Assembly: GCA_034359265.1 (NCBI GenBank)
Contig: CP136891.1
Span: 9,624,501-9,688,500 of the forward strand
Direction of reading: 5' to 3'
Length of the DNA stretch: 64,000 nucleotides
Origin: Canna indica
Taxonomy: Eukaryota > Streptophyta > Magnoliopsida > Zingiberales > Cannaceae
Part shown: positions 11,473-24,192 of the stretch, piece after piece
Layout: the number at the start of each line of letters is the position of its first letter
How positions within the stretch are numbered: the first letter of the stretch is position 1
Translations under genes and position numbers: made by a program
The notes under the pieces: generated by a model
Database searches by the model: none
Seen by the model: only the letters and a program-made list of their open reading frames with translations
What the model was told of the DNA's origin: nothing

Positions 11473-12430
11473 ACATCATCTGAATTCATAACAATTTTGA
11501 CTAGTATATATAATACTAATTTGATTTTTAGAGGGCATCATTCCTCTCTATGCAATTATCACGTTGAAAAATATTTGAATATTTGATGGCCATCTTTTCG
11601 CCAAACTGCTGCTGAGAGGACATGATGCTGTAATTGTTTTTTAGGCCAGAACAATATGATCATCTGGTTAGTATTATTGTACGTACGTTCAAAATAAAAA
11701 ATATTCGTGAGGATAATATTCATGTGTAGATATCGTCAATTTAATTAGCATCATAATAAGAAATTAGACGGTCTGGTGGCGGTTGATCATTCATTGTCAC
11801 AAAAAGAATCAGAAATCATCGCCTCGTTTGGTCTTGGTGGATAACTAGATAACTGGTCTGAATCTAATAACTAGATAATTGGGCTGGGCTGAATAAGTTT
11901 TTTTCTATTCGTCAGTTTATCAGCATTTGCGTTGTATTTCAAGATAGAATCTGCACAAATTCAGATAGAGAGAATCGATTGAAATAAATGAATAAATAAA
12001 TGGTTTAATTGTGTATATGACATGATAAATCTGGATGAAACATGTCAAACGCAAATGCTTTTATTTCCTTGATGTATATAATATGATTTTGATAAGAGTA
12101 CAAGCATCTTACCTTAAAAGCCTGCATCTTTTGTACATAAACAAGGAAATTGTGTGAAGAATTTTCGATTTGTACTTTTGAAAAAATGTGGAGGTCTACT
12201 CAAAACTCAAAGGAAAGAGATACATGGCTTATAAATTATAGGAGTAACAGTAGCTTCTTAACAAATATACGCAAATATTACCCCACACGAGAGAATTCAT
12301 GAATGGTCAAATATGAAGTTTCAATAATTAAATGAAGGCATAACCACCTTCGATGAATGAATAAGATACTACATGAATTGGATTCAAAGTGTTTGATCCT
12401 TGCAGCTCGAAGCAAAGGATAAATAGAGGA
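11473..12430. other. Intergenic DNA downstream of ABC1K gene
   Basis: No gene is recognised. A 12-bp word AGCATTTGCGTT near 11931 recurs inverted near 12048, without clear element ends. 12431-12689 is probably the 3' untranslated region of the ABC1K gene. Confidence 0.4.
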
Positions 12431-12689
12431 TTACATTTTAACAAGTTGACAAATCATAAAGATATCAACTGTATGAATTAGACTGGGTAAAAAACTCATT
12501 TTATTTATCTGCATTTTACAACTATGGGTGTTCACCTTCAGAGCACCACACAGACCATGAATCTGCAAAAAAACATTTATAAGGGAAAAGAAAATAGGAA
12601 GACCTATACTAGTACTACTTGTGTGCCAATTTATGCGATCAAAATTCTTTCTCGAGGAAAAATATAATAAAACTAATGAGATCCTTTCT

Positions 12690-15600
12690 CTAAGGGGCCA
12701 TGAGTCCTTCAATTGTGTATGAAAGAGACTGCGCCCAGTCAGATTTAAATAACAAGCTTCGTAGTGTCTGCATCACGTCATAACCTGGATCCAATTTTCG
12801 CTGCCATCCCTACAAAGAAACAAATGGAAACTTCAGCCGTCTTGGAGAAACATTTGTGGTTCATTTAAATCACTCGATAGGATAATAAACGATGGTGATT
12901 TGAAACAAGGATTCTTCAGTTATAAATCAAACTGATTCAAATGCCAAAAATTCCAATAACCATGACTCACTGGCTCATTGTTATGCTTATATTACAAGTT
13001 GATAGAATAGTTTTAGTGAATGACCTTTAGATATCTATTTAACAAAGACAGGGAACAAAAACAGCAATCTGAACTCTGAAGCATCAAATACACACCTTGC
13101 ATGATACATGAAATCTTTGAGAAGAATTTAGGATGGCCGAACATGACAAACATTTTATAGGGAAGGAATTTTCACCACTATGACAGTTATTGTAGGTAAA
13201 TTTTTGCTTGTAAAAGGGATACTACTGCGTATAGTTTTTTTCATAGTAAAATTTGAAAATGTAAAAGAAGATGAACTTTATATTCGTTTTCAACCCCAGA
13301 CAAAAAGAACATACCTAAATGATCATCTTAGTTATCACACTGAATGAGGACATTCAGACAAGTCTTCTACCATTCATCAACCATAAGCATGATGATCCAT
13401 CACATCATGTAACCAACCAAAATTGCGATATTAACACAATTGCGTGGAAATTTTTGTATATAATTAGAGAGCTGAGGAGTGAATACAAGGCATGTACTCA
13501 TTATTCAGCAATTTCCCAGATCCGGATTATGGGAATGAGAAATTCCCAAATCCGGATCTAACATTGGGGAATTCTCAAAACAGGAATTGAGTGGAATAAA
13601 TACCCATTTTACCCCTGGCCAAAGTCTCTAATTAGTTAGACTTTGGTTAAAAAATTTTAAAAAAAAATTAAAAATTTAATTTATATAAAAAAAGAGGTAT
13701 AATAGAAATGAGGTGTTAGATTCTTAAAAAATACATTTTCAAACTCTCTAACCAATTAGAGACATTAGTTAAAAAGTTTTAAAAATATATTAAAAAAATA
13801 TAAAAAATAATTTTAATTTATAGAAAAAAGGAGGTATAATAAAAATGAGATGTTAGATTCTAAAAAATACATTTTCAAACTCTCTAATGATATAGAAATG
13901 AGATGTTAGATTCTAAAAAAATACATTTTCAAACTCTCTAACCAGTTAGACAGTTAAAAAGTTTAAAAAATATAAAAAATAATTTTAATTTATAAAAAAA
14001 ATGAGGTATAATAGAAATGAGATGTTAGATTCTAAAAAATATATTTTCAAACTCTCTAATGATATAGAAATGAGATAGTTAGATTCTAAAAAAATATATT
14101 TTCAAACTCTCTAATGATATAGAAATGAGATAGTTAGATTCTAAAAATATATATTTTCAAACTCTCTAACCAGTTAGAGACATTAGTTAAAAAGTTTAAA
14201 AAATATATAAAAAATAATTTTAATTTATAAAAAAAATAAGGTATAATAGAAATGAGATGTTAGATTCTAAAAAATACATTTTCAAACTCTCTAATGATAT
14301 AGAAATCAAGTGTTAGAGTCTAAAAAATATATTTTCAAACTCTCTAACCAGTTAGAGACATTAGTTAAAAAGTTTAAAAAATATATAAAAAATAATTTTA
14401 ATTTATAAAAAAAATAAGGTATAATAGAAATGAGATGTTAGATTCTAAAAAATACATTTTCAAACTCTCTAATGATATAGAAATCAAGTGTTAGAGTCTA
14501 AAAAATATATTTTCAAACTCTCTAAATCATTAGAGATTTTGCACAAAGTCTATAAATCCAAATTTAAATTAAAAATTATAAAATATTTTTGATATTATAG
14601 ACTTTGGACAAAAGTGTCTAATGCATTAAATTTTATTTAGAGATTTTTGTCCAAAGTCTATAGAACTATTTTTTAATTATGATGTTAGTGAAATATTTTT
14701 TGTCCAAAATTTTTTGATAGACTCTAGCACATCTTTTATATCACATATAATTTTTTATGAATTAAATTTTATTTTTTATAATTATAAAATTACTATAAAC
14801 AAAGACCTCTAACTCATTGAAAACTTTTGTGCAAAGTCTATAATAACTTCATATTTTTTTAAAAAAAATATTTGAATTCATAAAATAATTTTTTAATGAT
14901 ACAAAATAGGTATTATGATCTAGAAAAATATTTTACATCAAAATATTTCATAATTTTTAATTTAAATTTAAATTTATAGACTTTGTACAAAAATATTTAA
15001 TACATTAGAGAGTTTAAAAAATATATTTTTTATTCTCTAATATCTTATTTTTGTCATAAAAAGTATTTTATAAATTAAAATTATTTTTAAATATTTTTTA
15101 TATATTTTTTTAAAATTTTTGGCCAAAGTGTCTAACGTTAGACTTTGACCATGGGCAAAATGGGTATTTATTCCACTCAATTTCTGTTTTGGGAATTCCC
15201 CAATGTTAAATCTGGATTTGGGAATTTTTCATTCCCAAAATCCGGATCTGGAAAATTGCTGCTCATTATTTGATAGACTCTTCAAGATAGTTTATGACTC
15301 TAGTCATGCACACCTATACATGCAAGTGCAAGTGCAAGTTGAACTCCTAAAATGCTTTTAAAGAGTAAGGAGTAAGGAGTAAGGAGTAAGGACTGTGTCA
15401 AAGATTTGTAAGATATTGACTCATAGTGCCTTTGAAAAGGAAACAAAATTGTGTTAACAGGCAAGATAAAGAAAGACGTCATACACTTTATTATGTTCTG
15501 CATGGTGTTCATGATCTCAAAATTCCAAACCTTTGGTAAATATATTTTAAAGAACTCACAGGCACAAAAAGTAGGCACAACAATACAGAAAACAACACGT

Positions 15601-18600
15601 TTAATGAGGAAAAATTGTTGAAAGTAGTTTACCTCTAGAACCAAAGTTGTCACCATCACAGTGCAAACATTACCATCAATATTGACTCTATGGCGACGAA
15701 CTTGTTCTAGCAGTTGATGCATGCATTCAGCTGGATGAACAGAATCTCCTCCAGAAGAGCCCCAAAAATTGAATGACTTCTCTACTTCCTGTGAATATAT
15801 TACATCGGAATGAGAACTTAAAATAAACACAAGTGAATTTACAGATTATAACTAGGCACACTAAAAAAAAGGGTACCTAGGATTTGAATTGTCTTTTAAG
15901 TGAATTTTAACATATGATATAAATCATCACGCACAAGGGAGAAAAGATACTCCAGAATTTTGGCTATACAAAATGTAGCAGTAGAAAAGGGCAGAAACAT
16001 GGTGGCTCTTCAACTTCAACTACAAAGATTGGTCTAAGCACAAATGCAACAGATTTGGGCCAGAAAGCTACTTGTGAAATCAACTTGGCTTTCTGACCAC
16101 ATTAACAACTGAATGTCACATCAGCTTTTCCACCGAGGACTCCTCTATAAGAAAACCATAAAGCCAAATAACAACTAGGTGATTGTGTCCAAATCTGGTC
16201 ATTTTACCTTGTAAATTTTCCTAGTACAGATCAAAATCAAGGTGTGAAGTTTTAACACTTCTCTTTTGCCGTGAATTAAGAAACAAGCAGAAGAGTTTTT
16301 AATATATGGAACTTTTCACATAATTATCCTTTAAAAATATGGAAATGGCATATTTGCCACAACAGAATTTCATATTGCATATTTATCCTTTCAAACATAT
16401 AAAAAATCCACAAATGACATAATGGTTAGAATTTATCAAATAATCTCATGTTAATCGTAATAGAAAAACAATCAATAAAGTCAGATTATTTAGTTACAAA
16501 AATCACTGAATGCCTAAAATACATCTATTACAATGTTGTAGTTCATTCTATTTCTTGTTTCCTTTCTTTCACACTCCTTTATCTTGAACTCTATTTTACT
16601 TATCTAATCCTCTAATAAATTCAAACAAAAATATCTATCAAATATTTAAGAAATTGATTTATATTTTTTATTTTTCTAATAAATAAAAGACTACTTAAAT
16701 CATATATACATGTAACGATTAGAAGTAAACATGCAAAAATTTATGGATAGAGTGACCTCAAAGTTAATTGGACTTTTATTTGTAACGGTTAACTAAATAT
16801 ATGCTAACTACAATAGCATTGATGCAAAAAATTTGTGTTCTGTAAAGTACATAACCCTCCATATTGGGCCAAGGACGTGCTGATTATTTTTGTGACATTC
16901 ATGATCAAGCAAGAATTGAATTGAACTTTGGGTACACGATGAGAATTAAAAAAATTAGAATTGAGGAAGATATTAAAATTGAGATGGTTAAAAATGGACA
17001 AGGGCATATTGACTATAGAGTGTTGTCCCAAGTCTAGAAAGAGGAATTATACAAGTACTTCATTAGCTTCTATTCATCGTGAAGTGTCAACTTTCAACTA
17101 CATATCTCACGTGATATGTAAGGCCCATAACTTAAGCCTTACATATCTCCATGATATGATCACTGTTGATCATCAGTGCTAAATCATTGGACAGTAATTG
17201 GTGGAAAGAGGGCAAAAAAGTAAGCAGACATCTACACACAAATTGATAGTCTATATAATTCAAGCCTGGACACCAGCCCAGTTATGGAAAAACCAGATAT
17301 TGTTAAATCAGGCATTAATGATATCTCTAGAGCCCTATTTTACTTGTTTCCTTTATGTGGATTTCTTATCACGAATCATAGCAAGCAAAGAATAGCAACA
17401 TTAAATATTATAAATATTTAACAATATTAATCTATGCTACTGCCCATGCAGTACAATATAAATAAACAAGGAGATGAAATTGGTTCCTCAAGAAAAGAGA
17501 TTAGCAAAAGGATAATACCTCAATGAATGCTTGTGGGTTAGGACAATTCTGATTTCTAGATAATCTTAATGTGCACTCAGCAGCAGTACGGCCATCTCGA
17601 AGGGCAACAGCCTTGAAGAAGTCGAGCAAATTTGTACGGTCGTTGCTAGAAAGCTCTGCAGTCATGCCTACATCAAGAAAGATGACGTGAGGCTTTGATT
17701 TAAACAGCCCTTTATTTGAGGACTTTGTTTGAGCTCGGACAAGGATATTGCCAGGATGCATATCTGCATGGATGAAATTGTCCACCTGAAGAAAAATGAG
17801 CATTCAGGTTATTACAGCAAGAAAGAGCCACCTGAACTCCTAATGGATATTCAATAACCAAAAAGAGAAAATCGAGACAAGTATAGCAATGGACCAAAGT
17901 CATGTGAAGATCACCTCTACCTGATTAATTACCTTAACATACCAATTACCAAGGTTACAACAGTTGAAGGTCTCAGCCCAAGTATTAATGAGTTAGTGAC
18001 ACAACCCAGAGTCCATGTAGATTGAAAGCCATACTCAGGTTCTTACTCTCTATCTTAACCTAGCATTCAATTAATAGACACAAACTTACTCACATACGCC
18101 ATCGGATTGGCTACCAGGTAATTTGACCCAAATAAGACAGGGTTTTTCTTCTTTCACTACTAAATGCAATTCAGGAGTAAACATATATATGCACAGGAAA
18201 AGGAAATGTTGGTTAAACTGAATCATAGATGATCTTGCAAACAGCAATCCAAAACTGAAAGGCTTATACAATTAATTAGGTCAGAAATGCATGATCCCAA
18301 TGATCGAATAATTCCCACCAAAGAGCGAAACAGATATTATACCAGTAGCATTTTCAATAGTGCATGAGTCCCAATGTGAGCAAGAGCACTTTTGAGTCGA
18401 TCATGTCCTTCAAGCTCCTCAACATAGCGAGAAACACTTTCTCCATGTTCGTAAGTCTCAACTAAAACAGCAGGATGGACAAGTGGGTACAGAGGTTTTG
18501 GAAAAGATACATCCTTCCATCTCCGGAAATTATAAATGAATCGACTTAAATGTGCAGCTTCCCTTGCAAGATCTACTTGAGACATCATGAAAACAGCAAA

Positions 18601-21600
18601 CTGTTGCACACTTTCATCCAAGCGCAACCACTTCAAGGTAGGCATGAAGTTGGAAATTTTAGCCGCTGCATTAATTATTGCAAAATCCCTCTTAATGGAC
18701 TCACCAACACCAGGATGTCTTACCTTCACAGCAACAACTACAGGCTTTGCTTGTTTTCCAGGACATTGCAATCTCAAAGAAGCCCGATGTACTTGTGCTA
18801 CACTCCCAGAAGCCACAGGTTCCTCTTCAAAATTCTCAAAAACATCAGAAAGTTTTCTACCAAATGCCTTCTCTATAGATTTTCTTGTGTAGGCAAAGCT
18901 ATGTTCAGGAGCTTTTGAATGAAGCTTTGCAAGCTCAGTGCAAAGATCACTGGGGAAAAGGTCTGGACGTGTTGCAGCCCACTGACCCCATTTGATAAAT
19001 GCTGGACCTGCCTTCTCCAAAGTAGAATGAACAAGATGAATCCACATTATTCTGAACTGATCACCACAGCTGTCTACAAGTGGAGCCATCACCATGATAG
19101 GTGAAAAGAGAAGAGCCAGATAGACTGCTCTAAAAAACAAAATAAAACACTCCAAAATTGATAGAATAAAAGAAGTGAGAAAAATATGGCCGTCTTGTGC
19201 ACGCATGTAAAGACTACTTCCTGTTGGAAAGTATTGCCCTTCAGCCCATGCCGTCTTGGCCAGTGCTATCTGCCCAGCAAAAAGAGCAACCAAAGTTGGA
19301 ACTAAATGGGATCTGGTGACAGCCAAGCTTGTAGCGCATGCAATCCTACTGACAGGTGATGAGGTAATCCCTCTATAAAAGTACATTATACAAACCCTTC
19401 TCCAGGCAGCTTGAGCACAATGTGTCACTGAACTTCTAGATGGAATCACAGAGAACTTCCTAAATGGGTTATTCCTGAATATATTTTTCTCAGCTTTATA
19501 GTGGATAAATAAATTATTTTGTCCATCAAAAACCTTGTACTTTGCAGATGATCTGCATGAAAAAGGATAACGATCTGCTGAAAAGAACCCAGAACTCTTT
19601 GTGGAATACCTTGCCCTGAGATTTTCAAGAGAAGAATAGCCAAGTTTTGTTATTTTCCGAAAAGCTGAAAACCTGCAAGGGCAAGAAAATATGTTGGAGA
19701 GTACACCAAAAATAACATAAAAACAGCATTTGAGTAGAATAAACTATAATTTTTCAACAATTCTATCATTAAAAAAAACCATAGAAGACAATAGGATATT
19801 TTTAAAAGAAGATTCTTGCAATGACAAGCAGAAGAATGGCAAAGTACATAAACATGAAAATAGAGTCAAACTAGAATGTCATCAAGAATATTGAGGCAAT
19901 TAGTCCAAGTGTCCATCCAATCAAACCAATCCAGGTCTGATTTTTTACCCATCAACTTCATTATAGAAGCAATATGATAGAAAAAAAATTGAGAAGCTGC
20001 TACAAGTACAAGGTATTTTCAATTATAAAATCAAAGTTTTTAGCTATGTAAAATCAAAAGCATGCTAAACCAAAGAAGCAAAATAAGTTCTGCCAGTTAA
20101 GCTATTATCTTCATGATACACATTCTAAATTGTTTTGTCCTATGTGAGTGGTATAAGAAATAGGAATGCGTAGTATCTGTATGCAATAACCAATATAATC
20201 ACTGTAGAGAGAGGCTGAATGATTAATGAACTATAAGATACCATACACAAGCATAGAACAAATAAAACAGGAAAAATAAGTCCTGAGAAACTAGAAGCTA
20301 ATAATTTGCTGAAATGTTCACAAGCATTCTTCTAGAAGTTGCTATAAACTATGGGAACAGGACATTAATTACAAAATACTTGAAACTCTACAGCTCTTTA
20401 GAATACTGGTCACATTGGCACATTGCTATAGTGGAGATTCTACTTGTGCAAGTTCATGTAGACACCTTGATTTACAAGTAGAAAAAGCATAATGTCTTTC
20501 CTAATACCAGGCTAAGATATTTCCGCATGAGAAGATATTAGAATATATGGAATAACATGTAAATGTTCGCTAAGCAATTTGGAACCTTGGAGATACTTTG
20601 TAAACATATCTTGTACATAAAATATCAACCCTAAAAGAACATTCAAATGGTACATAGTTGTTAAGTTGCAAGTTGCAACTATTTGAAATTGTTTTAGACT
20701 AGACTTCATTGCTAACAACTTCTTTCTATTGCTGATTTGCTGAGCATGTGCAAACTGCAAACAATGTTCCAATCATGGTTTAAAATTTCGTACCGTACCG
20801 GGCAGTATGCCCGGTATTTACCGATATTTGATAAAAACCGGGTATATCGGTCATACCAGGCGGTATATGCTTCATACAGCCCGTATGGGCGGTATGAAGC
20901 TTTAGAGCCAACGGCGCTCAATGCCGTTGGCAACGGGTGGCTGACAGCCTGGCCACCTGGTTTGGTTTAATACCGCCCAAACCGCCCGGTATGATGAACA
21001 GTAACCCCAAACGGCTCTATAGCCATTTGGGGCCGGGTTTGCCTTGTTTTGGGGGCTATATAAAGCCCCCAAAACACTCCTTTCACCCTCACTCACCCCT
21101 CTACCCATCTAAACTCTCAATCTCTCAATAGTCATTTGGGGCCGGGTTTGCCTTATTTGGGGGGCTATATAAAGCCCCCAAAACACTCCTTTCACCCTCA
21201 CTCACCCCTCTACCCATCTAAACTCTCAATCTTTCTCAAACTCTCTCTCTCTCTCTCATCTTTCCACGTCGAAATTTTGTCGAAATGGAGCCGAAATCTC
21301 AAGCCGACCCTGCATGGCAGCACGGTCGTCAGTTGGAGAAGGCTCATCACTAGCAATGCCTCCACTATAATATGATTTCACGTGGTGGAGGCATCACTCG
21401 ATTAAAGCAACACATGGCCGGAGGATATTGCGACGTCGTCAATTGCCCCAAAGTACCGCCCGAAGTCCGAAAGATGTTCAAAGCGCAACTCAACAACAAG
21501 AATGAGCAACATCTTAAGAGTGCAGCTCAACAAGCCAAGTTCGACCAACGAGCTACCCAAGATGATGGCGATGGCCATTATGAGGCTCGGGGTGGCCATT

Positions 21601-24159
21601 ACGATGCTCGGGGTGGCGATAACAACGAGGATCCGGAACTTGAAGACGGCATCCGAGCTTCATTAGAGCATACTGCATTCGAACAAGATCGGATGTATTA
21701 TCCCGGATCTCAATTCGAGTATTGCGGCGGCAGTGGCAGCGGTGGCATAAGCAACGTCGGCTCAACTTCGGCTGCTAGAGCAATGGACCGAAGCGGTTCA
21801 ATTCCCTCCGATCCTTATATTGGTCGGAGTTCTAGCATGAGAGCACCTCAAACTCAGGGCAGAGGAGGCAACTGAGGAGGCATTCGTGGATTCTTCACAA
21901 ACTCGGAGCAAGTGGTAGGAAAACTAATGTTGATGTTTCTGATGTTAATTGCAGGGCATTTCCTCCTCCATCATCAAAGCAACCGCGCATAGACAATGCT
22001 TGGGCCAAGAACAAGAAGTGGAAGTTGGGGAGAGCGATCTCCAAATGGTTCCACTTCAGCCGGATTCCCGCAAATGCAGCCAACAACCCATACTACCGAA
22101 CTATGGTGTCTACAATCCAAAAGATAGGCCCAGGTATGGCCCCTCTAACTCCGTATGAAATTTCAAGACCTTACCTTGAAGAAGAGGTCAAGGAAATAAA
22201 ACAATAGATCGACGGAATAAAGCGACAATGGGTGGACTACGAATGTAGTTTAATGTGCGATAGTTGGACAGGGCCAACCCGGATGATCATCATCAACTTC
22301 CTCATTCATTGCAACAGGAGGGTTGTTTATCACAAATGGGTTAATTCTGATGAAATCCATGACGCCTACTACATTTCGAAGTTGATAAAGGACGTGATCA
22401 AGGAGATTGGATCTCAAAACATTGTTCTAAGTTGTAACCGATAATGGAGCCAATTTCAAAAAGGCAGGTGAGATAATTGAACAAGATTATCCTCGGATAT
22501 GTTGGACTTCGTGTGCAGCCCATTGTGTAGACCTAATGATGAAAGATATCAGTGATATACCGATGGTGAAGTCAATGGTGAAGAGGGCGTAACAAATTAC
22601 GCGCTTCATATACAACCACACATGGGTACACGCCCTTATGAGAAAATTTACAGAAGGTAATTTTTAAAAATAATTTATAGTATTTATTTATTAATTAGTT
22701 TAGGTGATAATCACTAATAATAATTCCATATTTTAGGTGAAATTCTTCGACCGGGAGCAACTCGTTTTGCAACAAACTTCATCGCATTAAGGTAGCTCCA
22801 ACAACGCAAGGCGGGCCTTCGATCAATGTTTACAAGTGAGGAATGGTCTACATCAAGATATGCCGAAAATACTAATGGAAAGCAAACCGGGAAGAACATC
22901 CTCAATACGCGCTTCTGGGATTAGATCGCAGAGATAATCGTCGCCGTAGAACCATTGTACAAGGTTCAACAACAGGTGGATATGGAAAAGACGCCTCAAA
23001 TGGGTCATATCTACCACTACATCCACCAAGCACAAGAAGAAATCAAGAGGGTTATGATTTCTCCAACCAAGTATAAACCCTTCATCGACATTATCTCCCA
23101 GAGGTGGGAGAATCAAATGGGTCATGACATACACATCGCGGGTAATTTTTTATTTAATTTTCTGAAATTTATTTAATTTTAATTCATTATGTTAAATTAC
23201 TTATTAAATTTATAATTTTTTATAGGGTATTATTTAAATCTCGCATACCAGTATCGATATGATCTTGGAACGATGAATAGTTTGTTATATCCGCTTTGCA
23301 AGGTCATACAACGAATGTCGGCATCAACCAGAGAAGCGGCACAAGCTCTAAATGAATCAAGATATTTTCGAGATTCAAGTGGTAATTTCGGAGATCCATT
23401 TGCAATATCGTGCCGAGATTCTATGGATCCAGATAAATATAATTTTTTTTCATTTTATTTATTAATGATAAAATTGGTAATCTCGTTACTAATATTAATT
23501 TTAAATCTATTGCAGTTGAATGGTGGTTGCAATTTGGACCGAAGCTCCAACTCTTCGGAAGATTGCAACACGCATCCTCTCGCAAACCACATCATCAAGT
23601 GAATGCGAGAGGAATTGGCCGACCTTCGCCTTAATTCATACCAAGTCGCGCAACCGGCTTTCATATGCTCGATTAGAGAAGCTAGTATATGTTCATTACA
23701 ACATGCAGCTTCGATTGCGGGCATTACAAAACGAAGATAAAGATATTCAACATGTAGATCCGTTAGATGTCGAGTTTGTCCAAGACGATGCGGACCCGAT
23801 AATTGATTGGTGGAGTGCAATGGAGAGCGACCAGCCTCTTCTTGATGAACCAGGCGAACCACCTCGGTCTTCACCAATTATATCTGATGCACTTGAGTCT
23901 GAGAGCCAACCAGAAGACATGGCCATTACTCCCTTGGACTCTCAACGAATTCGACAAGCAAGACGTCGATCCGAATCGAACTCTCTATCTTCTCAATCAA
24001 AGGGAAAAAAGAAGGCAACACCTTCAAAGGCAAAAGGCAAAGCCAAAGGTAAACAACCAATTGATCCTTTGGATGCGATTGCAGAAGCAGAAAAGGACGA
24101 AGAAGACGAGCTCTCTGTTCATAGCAGTAGCAACACACAAGACGGAGGAGATGATGATC

Positions 24160-24192
<33 letters not shown>

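Noticed and set aside
11920..12065. Possible MITE bounded by AGCATTTGCGTT inverted repeats
   Set aside because: Only a 12-bp inverted word was found; no target duplication or extended terminal repeat.
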